64,000 nt of DNA from Neoalteromonas arenosi (GCF_030362855.1 NZ_JAUCBP010000007.1:1077245-1141244); one strand, 5' to 3'. Shown: positions 17,330 through 28,584, numbered from the stretch's first letter. Numbers and translations: made by a program. The notes: generated by a model not told the origin, from the letters alone.

Positions 17330-19840
17330 TTAGTTTTCAACGATACAGGCGGTTAAATTCCATACCCGGTCAACATAGTCTTTAATTGAGCGATCAGAGG
17401 TGAACTTACCCATCATTGCTGTGTTCATTATGGCCATTTTTGCCCATCGCGTTTTATCGCGATATGCAGCATCAACCTGTTCTTGTGCCGCTGAATAAGA
17501 GTCAAAGTCAGCTAGACACAAATAAGGGTCACCCCCCGACAACAAACTGTGTTTGACCGATGCTAACGCACCAGGTTTGCCCGGTGTGAAGTAGTCGGTT
17601 TCTAGCCAATCAAGAATCGCTTTGATTTCCGCATTCTTATAATAATAATCGTCTGGGCTATAGCCCTTACGCTTCAACTCAGCGACTTCATCAACGGTCA
17701 ATCCAAAGATAAAGATATTGTCATCACCCACTTCTTCAGCAATTTCAATATTAGCGCCATCTAGCGTACCCACGGTCACCGCACCGTTAAGCGCAAGTTT
17801 CATATTTCCGGTGCCGGATGCTTCTTTACCTGCCGTTGAAATCTGTTCAGATACATCAGCTGCCGGGATCATTTTCTCAGCGAGTGACACGCGATAGTTC
17901 GGTAAGAATACAACTTGCAGCTTAGTATTGACCCGTGGATCGTTATTGATTTTCTCTGCAACTTTATTAATCGCAAAAATAATATCCTTTGCCAACGTGT
18001 AGCCCGGAGCAGCTTTTGCACCGAAGATAAACACTCTTGGATGCATGTCGTAACTGGGGTTTTCCAACAAACGACGATACAGTGCAAGAATGTGCAATAG
18101 GTTCAAATGCTGTCGCTTATACTCGTGCAAACGCTTGATTTGGATATCAAAAATCGCATCGGTATTAACCGTTAAACCCGTCAATTCTTTGATAGTTTGC
18201 GCCAGCGCTACCTTGTTGTCCTGCTTCACCTTCATAAACTGTTTCTGGAAGGTTTTATTATCTGCATAAACCGCTAGCTCGGTCAGCTGACTAAGATTTA
18301 GGGGCCATTGGTCACCAATTTTCTTATCGATGAGAGCCGACAATGCAGGGTTACACGCCTTTAACCAACGACGCGGAGTGATACCGTTAGTCACGTTAGT
18401 CAGTTTCTCAGGCCACAACTGGTCAAACTCAGGGAACAGGTTCTTTTTAACTAGCATACTGTGAATTTCTGCTACGCCGTTGACGCGGAAAGAACCGATT
18501 ACCGATAGGTTGCCCATACGAACCATCTTTTCACTGCTTTCTTCAATGATAGATAACTTGGACTTAATCGCGTTATCTCCTGGCCACTTCTTCTCAACCT
18601 CTGCCATAAATCGATGGTTGATCTCATAAATAATTTCTAGGTGGCGGGGCAATATCTTTTCCAACATGCGCGCAGGCCATTTTTCAAGGGCTTCTGGGAG
18701 CAACGTATGGTTGGTATAGGCAAATGTTTTGGTACAGATTTGCCACGCTTTATCCCAATCCAATTCTGCGCGGTCAACCAAGATACGCATAAGTTCAGGA
18801 ATAGCGATAGCTGGGTGAGTATCGTTTAATTGGATCACCACCTGGTCAGTGAAGCGGCTCCAGTCATCACCGTGTGCACGCTTGTAACGACGAATGATGT
18901 CTTTAAGTGAACAGGCACAGAAAAAGTATTGCTGGATCAAGCGCAACTCTTTACCCGCTTCAGTCTCATCGTTTGGATAAAGGACTTTGGAGATGGTTTC
19001 GGCCTGCACATTCTCTACTTGTGCATCCACATAACCGCCTGCGTTAAAAACGTCCCAGTTAAAGTACCCCGATGATTGGCTTTGCCATAAACGCAATACG
19101 TTAACCGTTTTGCCACCGTACCCAACGACTGGGATATCCCACGGCACACCTTTTACAATGCTTCCAGGGTGCCATTCTTTTTGAATTCGACCATTATCGC
19201 CATACTTGGTCTCTACGTAACCATACAAAGAGACTTCTTGAATCGACTCTGGGCGGCAAATTTCCCAAGGGTTGCCGTAATCACGCCAACTATCCGGTCG
19301 CTCAATTTGTGCGCCGTTCTTAATTTCCTGGCGGAATAAGCCGTGTTCGTAATGAATACCATAGCCGATTGCCGGCATCTCCATGGTAGCTAACGAATCG
19401 ATAAAGCAGGCTGCCAAGCGGCCTAGACCACCGTTGCCAAGTGCCATATCGGGCTCTTCTTCGAGTACATCGGTTAGACTTATGCCTAGCTCAGTAAGCG
19501 CATCGTTTGCCGTCTCAAATAGATTGAGGTTGTGCATATTGTTTGACAATAGGCGCCCCATTAAGAATTCAGCAGAAAAATAATGCACCGCGCGCGTGTC
19601 GTTGAAGTAATGTGATTTTTGCGTCTTGCGCAATCCTTCTAGCACCAACTCTTGGATGGCGGCACACGTTGCTTTCCACCAAGCGTGGTTGTTGGCTTTG
19701 TTCTCATCCGTACCGAGCGTACAGTGAAGATGTCTGACAATAGCGGCTTTAAGCTCACCTTTGTCTAACTTTGGAGTCTCAGGCGCGGCAGCTGTGCTCG
19801 CTGCCTGAGACGCTTTGGATTTTTTCGTTTTTGCTGTCAT
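17330..19840 (-). CDS. glgP: glycogen/starch/alpha-glucan phosphorylase
   Basis: GlgP releases glucose-1-phosphate from alpha-1,4-glucan ends using phosphate and pyridoxal phosphate. Family hallmarks run the full length: [23 protein letters not shown], the DIIRRY segment, [25 protein letters not shown], and the PLP-lysine region [15 protein letters not shown]. With ATG at 19840 the protein has 836 residues, normal for the family; a GTG at 19867 adds nine residues but has no better ribosome site. The N-terminus carries a Lys/Ala-rich tail (~25 residues). It lies downstream of pgm, which interconverts glucose-1- and 6-phosphate, so the pair links glycogen breakdown to glycolysis. Confidence 0.97.
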   Translation of the reverse strand: MTAKTKKSKASQAASTAAAPETPKLDKGELKAAIVRHLHCTLGTDENKANNHAWWKATCAAIQELVLEGLRKTQKSHYFNDTRAVHYFSAEFLMGRLLSNNMHNLNLFETANDALTELGISLTDVLEEEPDMALGNGGLGRLAACFIDSLATMEMPAIGYGIHYEHGLFRQEIKNGAQIERPDSWRDYGNPWEICRPESIQEVSLYGYVETKYGDNGRIQKEWHPGSIVKGVPWDIPVVGYGGKTVNVLRLWQSQSSGYFNWDVFNAGGYVDAQVENVQAETISKVLYPNDETEAGKELRLIQQYFFCACSLKDIIRRYKRAHGDDWSRFTDQVVIQLNDTHPAIAIPELMRILVDRAELDWDKAWQICTKTFAYTNHTLLPEALEKWPARMLEKILPRHLEIIYEINHRFMAEVEKKWPGDNAIKSKLSIIEESSEKMVRMGNLSVIGSFRVNGVAEIHSMLVKKNLFPEFDQLWPEKLTNVTNGITPRRWLKACNPALSALIDKKIGDQWPLNLSQLTELAVYADNKTFQKQFMKVKQDNKVALAQTIKELTGLTVNTDAIFDIQIKRLHEYKRQHLNLLHILALYRRLLENPSYDMHPRVFIFGAKAAPGYTLAKDIIFAINKVAEKINNDPRVNTKLQVVFLPNYRVSLAEKMIPAADVSEQISTAGKEASGTGNMKLALNGAVTVGTLDGANIEIAEEVGDDNIFIFGLTVDEVAELKRKGYSPDDYYYKNAEIKAILDWLETDYFTPGKPGALASVKHSLLSGGDPYLCLADFDSYSAAQEQVDAAYRDKTRWAKMAIMNTAMMGKFTSDRSIKDYVDRVWNLTACIVEN

Positions 19841-20036
19841 GAGTAGCTCTCGTTGTGTCTGCACCAAAGTGCGCCGTAATAAAATTACAACTTTTCAGTA
19901 AACATAACGAGAATATAGCAGCGAAAAACTGATTTTTTTGTTAAAAATATGTTAAACCAGCACCTTTTTGAGTGTTTTTTGTGCTTTTTTTACACATTCT
20001 TAACATTTTAGCAGTGAATACGTTTGCAATAATGCC

Positions 20037-21677
20037 TTACTTAATCACAGAATCGACGAGTTCCTGCGCCTCACTGAGCAGTTTCTGTAAGTGACTTTCA
20101 TCAATAAAGCTTTCCGCATAGATTTTATACACGTTTTCAGTGCCTGAAGGTCGCGCAGCAAACCAACCGTTTTCAGTCGATACCTTAACGCCTCCAATCG
20201 CGGCATTATTGCCTGGCGCGTGCGTTTGTATCGATAGAATTTCCTCACCCGCTAGCTCTGTATCAGTAACAACACTCGCTTGCATGCTAGATAACTGCTG
20301 TTTTTGTTCAAGTGAGGCGGCAACATCTACCCGCGTGTAATGAGGCGTGCCAAATTGCTGTGTCAGCTGTTGATAACGCTCACCTGGCTCGACGCCAGTG
20401 ATGGCAGTCATTTCTGCAGCCAATAAGCACATGATAAAGCCGTCTTTGTCAGTGGCCCATGGCGTCGCATCGCGGCGCAAGAAAATACCACCAGCACTCT
20501 CCTCCCCCGCAAAACCAATACTCTGTTGCATTAAACCATCAACAAACCATTTAAAGCCTACTGGCATTTCAGCTAATTCGCGCTGTAAGTTCTTTGCAAC
20601 GCGGTCTATCATGCTCGACGACACCAGTGTTTTACCGATCTTCAGCGTTTTAGACCAATGCTCGCGATGGGTATAAAGATAGTCAATCGCGGTTGCAAGA
20701 TAATGATTTGGGTTCATCAACCCTGCACTTGGCGTCACAATACCGTGGCGATCAAAGTCGGTATCGTTGCCAAAGGCAATTTGGAACTTATCCTTCATAT
20801 CTACCAGGCCAGCCATTGCAAAGGGCGAAGAACAATCCATGCGCAGCTTGCCATCTTTGTCACGGCGCATAAATGCAAAGCGTTGATCGACCTCGCTGTT
20901 TACTACGGTAATATCTAAACCGTATTGTTCGGCTATTCTTCCCCAGTAGTACACACCAGCGCCACCGAGAGGGTCTGCGCCCATCTTGATTTTTGCTGCA
21001 GCGATAGCAGCCATATCAATCACTTGGTCTAACTCACTGATATACTGCGTTGCAAAGTCTGTTTGTTGCACATAGTCAGAGTGCATTGCCGCTTGTAATG
21101 ATTGGCGTTTTACCGCGGTGCTGCCAGCCGCAATAATCTGGTTTGCACGTTGTTGTATGATCGCTGTTACATTAGTATTTGCCGGACCACCGTGTGGTGG
21201 ATTGTATTTAAACCCTCCGTCCTCTGGTGGGTTGTGTGAAGGTGTAATGACCACACCATCACTCAAGTGTGCAGTTTTGCCGCGATTGTAATTCAATATC
21301 GCGTGTGAAATCGCAGGTGTTGGTGTAAAGCCACCATTTTCTTGAATCACCACATTCACACCGTTAGCCGTTAATACTTCAATTGCAGTGGTATGTGCAG
21401 GCTCACTCAGGGCATGCGTATCTTTACCAAGGAATAATGGCCCGTCTATGCCTTGACCCATTCGATACTCAGCCAATGCTTGTGCTATCGCTGCTATGTG
21501 CACTTCATTGAATGAAGCACTGAGCGCGCTACCACGATGCCCAGACGTTCCAAATGCAACGGTCTGCGTGGGTTCATTGATATCCGGTTGAATTGCGTAA
21601 TAGTCACTCACAAGTTTAGCAACGTTAATTAGCTGACTGGGATCTGCTGGTTGTCCTGCTTGCGGATGAAGGGCCAT
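20037..21677 (-). CDS. pgm: phosphoglucomutase (alpha-D-glucose-specific)
   Basis: The length is 546 residues, the same as E. coli Pgm. The N-terminus (MALHPQAGQPADPSQLINV) is highly typical. The active-site phosphoserine is in TPSHNPPEDGG, the metal loop is FGNDTDFDRHG, the sugar-specificity loop is GEESAGG, and the phosphate-binding loop is ARPSGTENVYK. It converts glucose-1-phosphate to glucose-6-phosphate. It follows seqA by 24 bases, an arrangement also found in E. coli, and is followed by glgP, which gives it substrate. Confidence 0.97.
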   Translation of the reverse strand: MALHPQAGQPADPSQLINVAKLVSDYYAIQPDINEPTQTVAFGTSGHRGSALSASFNEVHIAAIAQALAEYRMGQGIDGPLFLGKDTHALSEPAHTTAIEVLTANGVNVVIQENGGFTPTPAISHAILNYNRGKTAHLSDGVVITPSHNPPEDGGFKYNPPHGGPANTNVTAIIQQRANQIIAAGSTAVKRQSLQAAMHSDYVQQTDFATQYISELDQVIDMAAIAAAKIKMGADPLGGAGVYYWGRIAEQYGLDITVVNSEVDQRFAFMRRDKDGKLRMDCSSPFAMAGLVDMKDKFQIAFGNDTDFDRHGIVTPSAGLMNPNHYLATAIDYLYTHREHWSKTLKIGKTLVSSSMIDRVAKNLQRELAEMPVGFKWFVDGLMQQSIGFAGEESAGGIFLRRDATPWATDKDGFIMCLLAAEMTAITGVEPGERYQQLTQQFGTPHYTRVDVAASLEQKQQLSSMQASVVTDTELAGEEILSIQTHAPGNNAAIGGVKVSTENGWFAARPSGTENVYKIYAESFIDESHLQKLLSEAQELVDSVIK

Positions 21678-21701
21678 AAAGTTTCCTTGTTTATATTGAC
21701 G

Positions 21702-22271
21702 TTACTTAAGCGTTAGCGACTGTGCAATCGCTGTTTGCTCGTTATCTGCGTATCCAAGTGTTGCCGCTACCTGACGCAAAATAGACGCTTTTTTACTGGT
21801 ATTGTTGTTCGTTACAACCCAATAGTCAGTTTGAGGAATTGCTTTGGGATTCGTGCTACTTCCCGTTGCCAACAGATGTTCTTTGCTAGTCGCGAAATAA
21901 TCACGGCCTTTGCCTTTGATCGCCAATACTTGCTCAAACTGCTGGGAATGATGCTCAGCGAGGTCAGACAGCACTAATAAGAAGCGCTCAACGACCGTTG
22001 CACATGCGAGTAACTTATCGCGGCTCGGTGCATATTGGCCAGCCTCAGCCTGACCGGCTTGTGGAGCAACTAAGGCTGATTCAACCTCAGGTTGAGCCGG
22101 TACTTCGACGTCATTGGTAGCAGCTGATTCCGGCTCTTCAGGAGTAACTTCAGCCTGCTCTGTTTCAGGTAACAGAAGACGACGCAAAATATCCGATGCG
22201 TCTTCACCGATAAATTTAGTTTGGGCAGCGATGTAGGCATATAGCTCATCGTCAATTGTTATTGTTTTCAT
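21702..22271 (-). CDS. seqA: SeqA, negative modulator of replication initiation
   Basis: The protein has 189 residues. The N-terminal oligomerisation domain (MKTITIDDELYAYIAAQT...ASDILRRLL) is joined by an acidic, Glu/Pro/Ala-rich linker (~38-75) to the DNA-binding domain that recognises hemimethylated GATC. That domain shows RDKLLACATVVERFL, KGRDYFA, DYWVVTNNNTSKK and a C-terminal ILRQVAATLGY. SeqA sequesters the origin after replication. Its presence implies Dam methylation and places the organism among Dam/SeqA-containing gammaproteobacteria. The linker is somewhat longer than in E. coli. Confidence 0.95.
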   Translation of the reverse strand: MKTITIDDELYAYIAAQTKFIGEDASDILRRLLLPETEQAEVTPEEPESAATNDVEVPAQPEVESALVAPQAGQAEAGQYAPSRDKLLACATVVERFLLVLSDLAEHHSQQFEQVLAIKGKGRDYFATSKEHLLATGSSTNPKAIPQTDYWVVTNNNTSKKASILRQVAATLGYADNEQTAIAQSLTLK

Positions 22272-22462
22272 ACCATACCTTGCGATTAAATTGGGAGCAT
22301 TATAAGCGTATTCGCGTTAAAAAATCACTGTGTTAACAGTCCTTTTATCGGGTTTTTCGCAACAATAAAAACCACTTCTTCATACGCGCGTATTATTCCT
22401 AGAGGTGTGTCGAAAAGAAATCTCGACTACAGTTTATAGAGGCTACATAAAAGTGACGACCT

Positions 22463-23371
22463 ATGAATAATGCTATTGCTCCAGTAATTGCAGAGTTAGA
22501 CCAAACAATTATCGGTAAGTCGGCGCAAAACCGATTAGCGGTATGCTGTTTACTCAGCCACGGTCACCTGTTAATCGAAGACTTGCCCGGCATGGGCAAA
22601 ACGACGTTATCCCATGCGCTAGCGACGCTTTTTGGTCTGGATTACGCTCGGATCCAATTCACATCAGATTTGCTGCCAGCAGATATGCTTGGCGCTAATA
22701 TCTTTGATGTACAAAAACAGCAGTTTACTTTTCACCCAGGCCCTATTTTTAGTCAGGTGGTATTAGCCGATGAGATCAATCGCGCCAGCCCTAAAACCCA
22801 AAGCGCATTGCTTGAGGCCATGGAAGAGCAGCAAGTGAGTTTGGATGGTCAAACCCATGAGTTACCTGAACCATTCTTTGTGATTGCCACGCAAAACCCA
22901 TTGCATCAAGCGGGCACCTATCCTCTTCCAGAATCACAGTTAGATCGCTTTTTAATGCGCATAACGCTGGGCTACCCAGATTGGCAGGCCGAAAAACAAA
23001 TGCTGCAGAACGACAATGATGAACCGCTAAAGAGCATGATAACTGCACAACAGCTGAGTGATTGGCAAGGTCAAATCGAAACGATTCACGTAGCGGACGC
23101 TGTGCTCGAGTACATCTTGCGCCTGGTTAGTTTCAGTCGAGAGTCTGGTGAGTATGCCAACCCTTTATCGCCACGTGCGAGTCGTGCGATATTGCGCGCA
23201 TCCAAGGCGTGGGCGTGGATGGAAAATCGCGACTACGTGATCCCTGAAGATGTTCAGCATGTGTTTGCCGCCGTAGCAGAACACCGGTTGCGTAGTCCTG
23301 GGAGCGACTCTGATCTGTCATTTCAGCTAAGTGAGTCATTGCTCGCTGCCGTCGACCCTATCGCCGCTTAA
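22463..23371 (+). CDS. MoxR-family AAA ATPase
   Basis: The protein has 302 residues. Walker A is GMGKTT (in LIEDLPGMGKTTLSHALA), Walker B is VVLADEINRA, sensor 1 is in VIATQNP, and the arginine region follows in PLPESQLDRF. MoxR ATPases act as chaperone-like factors that insert cofactors or activate partner von Willebrand or DUF58 proteins. The next two genes (DUF58 and a transglutaminase-like membrane protein) are its usual companions. It starts the operon, divergent from seqA. The real partner and substrate in this system are not known. Confidence 0.93.
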   Translation: MNNAIAPVIAELDQTIIGKSAQNRLAVCCLLSHGHLLIEDLPGMGKTTLSHALATLFGLDYARIQFTSDLLPADMLGANIFDVQKQQFTFHPGPIFSQVVLADEINRASPKTQSALLEAMEEQQVSLDGQTHELPEPFFVIATQNPLHQAGTYPLPESQLDRFLMRITLGYPDWQAEKQMLQNDNDEPLKSMITAQQLSDWQGQIETIHVADAVLEYILRLVSFSRESGEYANPLSPRASRAILRASKAWAWMENRDYVIPEDVQHVFAAVAEHRLRSPGSDSDLSFQLSESLLAAVDPIAA

Positions 23372-23381
23372 GTCTGCACAT

Positions 23382-24374
23382 ATGCTGTTAGCTAACCTAC
23401 AGCGAGCATGGCGCAAGCGCATGGACGACTGGCTGAATCGCCGGATCCCCGCAGCGCATAAACAACAATTGGACTTGCGCAGTATTTTCATTCTCCCCAG
23501 CCGGTTCGGTTGGCTTTACTTGTTGTTGTGTATCAGTTTGTTCGTACTAGGCACTAACTACCAAAATAATTTAATGCTGATTTTGTGCTTTGTGATGCTA
23601 GCGATTCTGCTAATTAATTTACATGCCAGTTACTGGAACTTCGCTAGACTGTGCTTGATGCTTAAAGCAATTCCGCCCGGTTATGCCAATTCTCAGGTTA
23701 CCGCCAAACTGCACTTAAATGCTGCAGAACACCAAAAATCAGCCAGCGGCGAGATTCGCGTTTCAACCTTCGGCGATGACGAATATCAAGTGATTGATGC
23801 TGATTGCGTGCAATCAGTAGATTTAAAGCTACAACTGCCCGAGCGCGGCATTCATCGTTTACCGCGCTTGACGATTGAAAGCTTTTTTCCACTGGGGTTA
23901 TATCGCTGCTGGACGCATTTGGATTTTAACACCCACTTAGTCGTATTCCCTGCGCCACAACGGTGCGAATTAAAATTGTATGCTTTGCCCGACGAGAACG
24001 AACAAGAAGGTTCACTGGTTGCCCAACCCGGCACAGAGGACTTCGAGGGTCTGCGGCGGTATGTGGTTGGCGATAACTTAAACCGCGTCGCTTGGAAGCA
24101 TGTCGCGAAACAGCAGCAGTGGCTGAGCAAAAATTTTGAATCCTACGCATCAGTATCAGGCTTTTTAAAGCTGCCAATGGTTGATGCGGTTAATCTAGAG
24201 CAGGAACTGGCTAAACTGGCGCATCAAATCAATGTATGTTCGCAACAAAATGTTAGCTTTGGTTTAGATCTTGGCGGCCAAAAGCTTGCACCAGCCACCG
24301 GCGAGGCGCATCGAATAAAATGTCTCACAGCACTCGCTGCGTACCCCGATAACACATCGGAGGTACGCCTTTGA
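23382..24374 (+). CDS. DUF58 domain protein
   Basis: This protein of about 330 residues uses the ATG at 23382, 10 bases after the MoxR stop; an earlier in-frame codon would overlap MoxR by 41 bases. Two adjacent membrane helices (~43-80; GWLYLLLCISLFVLG and LMLILCFVMLAILLI) are followed by a cytoplasmic or periplasmic beta-rich domain and the DUF58 core (GTEDFEGLRRYVVGDNLNRVAWKHVAK). The stop (TGA) overlaps the next gene's TTG start. Association with MoxR and a transglutaminase is constant across bacteria; the biochemical role is unknown. Confidence 0.88.
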   Translation: MLLANLQRAWRKRMDDWLNRRIPAAHKQQLDLRSIFILPSRFGWLYLLLCISLFVLGTNYQNNLMLILCFVMLAILLINLHASYWNFARLCLMLKAIPPGYANSQVTAKLHLNAAEHQKSASGEIRVSTFGDDEYQVIDADCVQSVDLKLQLPERGIHRLPRLTIESFFPLGLYRCWTHLDFNTHLVVFPAPQRCELKLYALPDENEQEGSLVAQPGTEDFEGLRRYVVGDNLNRVAWKHVAKQQQWLSKNFESYASVSGFLKLPMVDAVNLEQELAKLAHQINVCSQQNVSFGLDLGGQKLAPATGEAHRIKCLTALAAYPDNTSEVRL

Positions 24375-26413
24375 TAGTCGCCACAACCAAACCGCAAAGT
24401 GCTATTGATATAGAGCAAAGTATTACGCCTTTCATCATGGCTTTAGCGTACATTGCGCTCGTATTTACTATGTTAACGCCTGTGTTGAGCTGGATAACCG
24501 TATTAGCCGTTTGTGTAGTGATCGTGCGTGGGTCATTTTACTTCCGTGATCAACAGCCTCAGATTGCGTTGCGCACTGTCAATTTACTTGCCATTTTAGC
24601 TGCCATCACACTCGGTTGGTTCAGCCTAAGCTTGGGGTTGCTGTTGACGATGGTCAACTTGTTGGTCATGGCTTGTGCGTTCAAACTACTGCGGATCACA
24701 AGGCGTAAAGACCTGACTCAATTGTTTGCCTCACTGCTGTTTTTAACCGGCTGTGGTTTTATCTTTGAGCAAGGCCTCCTGCATACCTCAATATACGTAT
24801 CAATTACGCTGGTATTGCTGTGTTCATTAATTACCATCCACGCACCGCATATGAGTAAACGCGGTGCAATAAAGTACACGGGTATTCAACTTCTGCAAGC
24901 AATGCCCATAGCGGTTTTATTATTTTTAGTATTACCTAAACTGCCGCCGTTGTGGCAAATGCCGACAGCACAGGGGGCAAAAACAGGACTTTCAGACACA
25001 GTCACACCAGGTGATATTGCCGAACTGAGCCAATCTTCCGAGCTCGCATTTCGGGCTATTTTTTCCACCGAGTTACCGCGCAATAATCAACGTTATTGGC
25101 GCGCAATGACATTGGAACAGTTTGATGGCAAAACATGGACAAGAAGCCCAACACGCCGCCAAATAACACGCCAATACCGACAATTAGGCCGTAGTTTCAC
25201 CCCTGTTTACGAGGGCGAGTTTTGGGACTATCAAGTGATTGCAGAGCCCAGTCATCAAACTTGGTTATTCGCTCTTGATGTGGCCAGTCCATCGGCGAAC
25301 AGTGAGTTTGGGGTTAACTTAGGATTCGAGTATCAGGTGTATGCCTCAAGACCCGTCGTATCAACCATGAGCTATACGGTAGAGTCTTACTATAACATGT
25401 CTTTAGATCAGACTCTGCAAACGGTCGACAGCCGCGTTAACTTGCAAATACCATCAAATGGCAACCCTAAAACTGTTGAATGGGTGGCGGGGTTAGTCGC
25501 GCAAACAGACGGGCCGAGTGACTTTATCGACGCCATCCAACGTTATTTCCTCGAACAAGAGTTCAGCTACACATTGCGCCCACAGCCCATGCCCAAAAAT
25601 CCGGTGGATGAGTTTCTTTTTAACCAGCAGGCCGGTTTTTGTGTTCACTATGCCAGTGCACTCGCATACGCACTGCGACTAGCCAATATTCCAGCACGGT
25701 TAGTGACCGGCTATCAAGGTGGAGAGATACAGAGTGACGCGGTGATCAGTGTTTATCAATACGATGCCCATGCGTGGGTGGAAGCCTGGCTAGATGATCG
25801 GGGGTGGGTCCGAATTGATCCAACAGCATGGGTATCACCCGATCGCATCGATTTTGGCCTAGAGCAAGCAATGCGCGAAGAAGGTAGCTTCTTGGCGGAC
25901 TCACCGCTGTCATTGGCGCGCTTGAAAAACATCGCTGCGTTTAATCAACTGCGGCTGTGGTTTGCCAATCTCGACTACCAATGGAGCAAATGGGTTCTGG
26001 GTTTTAACAATCAACAGCAAAAAGACATACTAAGGCAGATATTCGGTGAGTTAACTACCGCCAAGTTATCCGTTATTGGCTTATCTTTGGTTGCCCTTAT
26101 CGCATTACTGTTAGGTTTGTACATATTACCGATGATGCGTAATCGATCATTGAACCCACTTGCCAATGAGTATCGCAAGAGCGTTGAATTAGTTGAGGCT
26201 AGTTTCGCTATCAAGCGTGCCACGCTTGGGCCAGAAGACTTTCTACAACGCGTCGCTGACAGTGCGGATAACGCTAGCACCGCAGTGTTTGCACAAATCA
26301 CCGAGGCCTATATCAAAAGTGAGTATCAGCCAAGTCCAGCACAGTTTGAAGGAATAAAGCAGTTGCAACAGCTGCGCCGCCTACTGCGTAAAACGCTAAA
26401 AAAAAACCGGTGA
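24371..26413 (+). CDS. TgpA-like membrane transglutaminase (DUF3488/DUF4129)
   Basis: The protein has 680 residues. Several N-terminal helices (~15-190) form the DUF3488 part. A periplasmic transglutaminase-like domain follows, with triad Cys in GFCVHYASALAYALR, His in YDAHAWVEAW and Asp in RIDPTAWV. A single late helix (~555-575) and a DUF4129-like C-terminal tail end the protein. The TTG start overlaps the DUF58 stop (TTGA). In Pseudomonas the homologue TgpA is essential and has a periplasmic catalytic domain; the substrate here is unknown. The stop codon lies inside the stem of the downstream terminator. Confidence 0.92.
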   Translation: MIVATTKPQSAIDIEQSITPFIMALAYIALVFTMLTPVLSWITVLAVCVVIVRGSFYFRDQQPQIALRTVNLLAILAAITLGWFSLSLGLLLTMVNLLVMACAFKLLRITRRKDLTQLFASLLFLTGCGFIFEQGLLHTSIYVSITLVLLCSLITIHAPHMSKRGAIKYTGIQLLQAMPIAVLLFLVLPKLPPLWQMPTAQGAKTGLSDTVTPGDIAELSQSSELAFRAIFSTELPRNNQRYWRAMTLEQFDGKTWTRSPTRRQITRQYRQLGRSFTPVYEGEFWDYQVIAEPSHQTWLFALDVASPSANSEFGVNLGFEYQVYASRPVVSTMSYTVESYYNMSLDQTLQTVDSRVNLQIPSNGNPKTVEWVAGLVAQTDGPSDFIDAIQRYFLEQEFSYTLRPQPMPKNPVDEFLFNQQAGFCVHYASALAYALRLANIPARLVTGYQGGEIQSDAVISVYQYDAHAWVEAWLDDRGWVRIDPTAWVSPDRIDFGLEQAMREEGSFLADSPLSLARLKNIAAFNQLRLWFANLDYQWSKWVLGFNNQQQKDILRQIFGELTTAKLSVIGLSLVALIALLLGLYILPMMRNRSLNPLANEYRKSVELVEASFAIKRATLGPEDFLQRVADSADNASTAVFAQITEAYIKSEYQPSPAQFEGIKQLQQLRRLLRKTLKKNR

Positions 26414-26430
26414 ATAATCACCGGTTTTTA
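26401..26430. terminator. bidirectional terminator between tgpA-like gene and fusA
   Basis: A perfect 9-bp stem (AACCGGTGA/TCACCGGTT, loop ATAA) has T5 after it on the plus strand and A6 before it, giving T6 on the minus strand. It therefore serves both convergent genes. The TGA stop of the plus-strand gene is the last triplet of the left arm. Confidence 0.9.
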
Positions 26431-26452
26431 TCTATCAATTAACGCTTACGAA

Positions 26453-28537
26453 TTACTTCTTCTCGTTACGCGCTTTAACTTCTTCGATGACTTTGTCAGC
26501 AACATTTTGCGGACAAGGCATGTAGTGGCTGAACTCCATAGAGAACTGACCACGGCCTGAAGTCATAGTACGCAAGTGACCGATGTAACCGAACATTTCT
26601 GAAAGTGGTACGTCAGCCTTGATACGAACACCGGTAGTGCCCGCTTCTTGGTCTTTGATCATGCCACGACGACGGTTCAAGTCACCAATTACGTCACCAA
26701 CGTGATCTTCTGGAGTGAACACGTCAACTTTCATGATTGGTTCAATCAGTTGTGGACCCGCTTTTGGAATCGACTGACGGAATGCACCTTTCGCCGCAAT
26801 TTCGAACGCAACAGCTGATGAGTCAACTGCGTGGAAACCACCGTCGTAAAGCTCAACTTCTACGTCAAGTACTGGGAAGCCAGCAAGAACACCTTGTTCC
26901 ATCATGCCTTTGAAGCCCTTCTCGATCGCTGGGAAGAACTCTTTAGGTACGTTACCGCCAACAACGGTAGAGGTGAAGTTGAAACCACTGCCAGGCTCGC
27001 CCGGACGGATGCGGTAATCAATCTTACCAAACTGACCAGAACCACCAGACTGCTTCTTGTGCGTGTAGCTGTCTTCAACTGGCAACGTAATTGTTTCACG
27101 GTAAGCAACCTGAGGTTGACCAACGTTTAACTCAACGCCGTAAGTACGCTTCAAGATGTCTACTTTGATGTCTAAGTGAAGTTCACCCATCCCTTTAAGG
27201 ATGGTTTCACCTGAATCTTCGTCAGTTTCAACTTGGAATGACGGATCTTCTGCAACCATTTTACCGATAGCGATACCCATTTTCTCAGTTGAACCTTTGT
27301 CTTTCGGTGCAACAGCAATCGAGATTACTGGCTCTGGGAATACCATCGCTTCGAGCGTACATGGGTGCTTAGGATCACATAACGTGTGACCTGTTTGAAC
27401 GTTCTTCATACCAACAACCGCAAGGATGTCACCCGCTTGTGCTGATTGCAATTCAGTACGCTCATCGGCGTGCATTTCAACCATACGGCCGATACGCTCA
27501 GTTTTACCAGTGGCAGAGTTAAGGATAGTGTCACCCTTGTTCAACTTACCTGAGTAGATACGTACGAAAGTCAAAGCGCCGAAACGGTCATCCATGATTT
27601 TGAACGCCAACATACGTAGTGGCTCATCAACAGATACAGTAGCTACTTCGCCAGTCTCGTTACCTTCTTCGTCAGTCAATGGCTGAGGCTCAACTTCAGT
27701 TGGGCTTGGCAAGTAATCAACAACAGCGTCAAGAACGTTCTGAACACCTTTGTTTTTAAATGCTGAACCACAGTAAGTTGGGAAGAAGTCTAGGTTGATA
27801 GTACCTTTACGGATACAACGCTTGATGTCTTCGATTGAAGGCTCTTCACCTTCCATGTATTCCATCATTAGGTCGTCGTCTTGCTCAACCGCAGTTTCGA
27901 TAAGCTGCTCGCGATACTCTTCAACTTTGTCAACCATGTCAGCTGGTACGTCTTGTACTTCAAAGTTTTCTGGAAGACCTGAGTCGTCCCATACGTATGC
28001 TTTACGCTCTAGAACGTCAACAACGCCTACGAAGTCGTCTTCGATACCGATTGGCAGCGTCATCACAAGTGGGTTTGCACCAAGTACCTTTTTCACTTGG
28101 TCTACCACGCGATAGAAATCTGCACCCATGCGGTCTAGTTTGTTAACAAAGATAACACGTGCAACTTCTGATTCGTTCGCATAGCGCCAGTTGGTTTCTG
28201 ATTGCGGCTCAACACCACCAGAACCACAGAATACACCTACACCGCCGTCTAATACTTTCAATGAACGGTACACTTCAACTGTGAAGTCAACGTGTCCAGG
28301 AGTATCGATAATGTTGAAGCGGTGATCTTTCCAGAAACAAGTTGTTGCTGCTGACTGGATTGTAATACCACGCTCAGCTTCCTGCTCCATGAAGTCGGTC
28401 GTTGATTCACCATCGTGTACCTCACCGGTCTTATGGATTTTACCGGTAAGTTTTAGAATACGTTCGGTCGTAGTGGTTTTTCCGGCGTCAACGTGCGCGA
28501 AAATACCTATATTTCTGTATTTAGATAAGTCTGACAT
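26453..28537 (-). CDS. fusA: elongation factor G (stand-alone EF-G paralogue)
   Basis: The protein has 694 residues with all five EF-G domains. G1 is AHVDAGKTT, the effector region is [10 protein letters not shown]3 is DTPGHVDF, and G4 is NKLD. It promotes ribosomal translocation. The gene is alone, not next to rpsL-rpsG-tufA, and the wording of the N-terminus ([36 protein letters not shown]) fits the second EF-G found in many marine gammaproteobacteria and Pseudomonas (FusA2-like). A canonical copy in the str operon would be expected elsewhere. It is strongly codon-biased, as expected of a highly expressed gene. Confidence 0.93.
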   Translation of the reverse strand: MSDLSKYRNIGIFAHVDAGKTTTTERILKLTGKIHKTGEVHDGESTTDFMEQEAERGITIQSAATTCFWKDHRFNIIDTPGHVDFTVEVYRSLKVLDGGVGVFCGSGGVEPQSETNWRYANESEVARVIFVNKLDRMGADFYRVVDQVKKVLGANPLVMTLPIGIEDDFVGVVDVLERKAYVWDDSGLPENFEVQDVPADMVDKVEEYREQLIETAVEQDDDLMMEYMEGEEPSIEDIKRCIRKGTINLDFFPTYCGSAFKNKGVQNVLDAVVDYLPSPTEVEPQPLTDEEGNETGEVATVSVDEPLRMLAFKIMDDRFGALTFVRIYSGKLNKGDTILNSATGKTERIGRMVEMHADERTELQSAQAGDILAVVGMKNVQTGHTLCDPKHPCTLEAMVFPEPVISIAVAPKDKGSTEKMGIAIGKMVAEDPSFQVETDEDSGETILKGMGELHLDIKVDILKRTYGVELNVGQPQVAYRETITLPVEDSYTHKKQSGGSGQFGKIDYRIRPGEPGSGFNFTSTVVGGNVPKEFFPAIEKGFKGMMEQGVLAGFPVLDVEVELYDGGFHAVDSSAVAFEIAAKGAFRQSIPKAGPQLIEPIMKVDVFTPEDHVGDVIGDLNRRRGMIKDQEAGTTGVRIKADVPLSEMFGYIGHLRTMTSGRGQFSMEFSHYMPCPQNVADKVIEEVKARNEKK

Positions 28538-28578
28538 AGCCCTACTTCATTGTTGGTTCAAGTAAAAAAACGGCGTGG

Positions 28579-28584
28579 ATTATA
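28579..28584 (-). promoter_or_regulatory. candidate -10 box of fusA
   Basis: On the minus strand a perfect TATAAT lies ~40 bases upstream of the fusA ATG. At 17-base spacing the -35 region reads ATAAAA, a poor match, so the assignment rests on the -10 alone. Confidence 0.4.
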
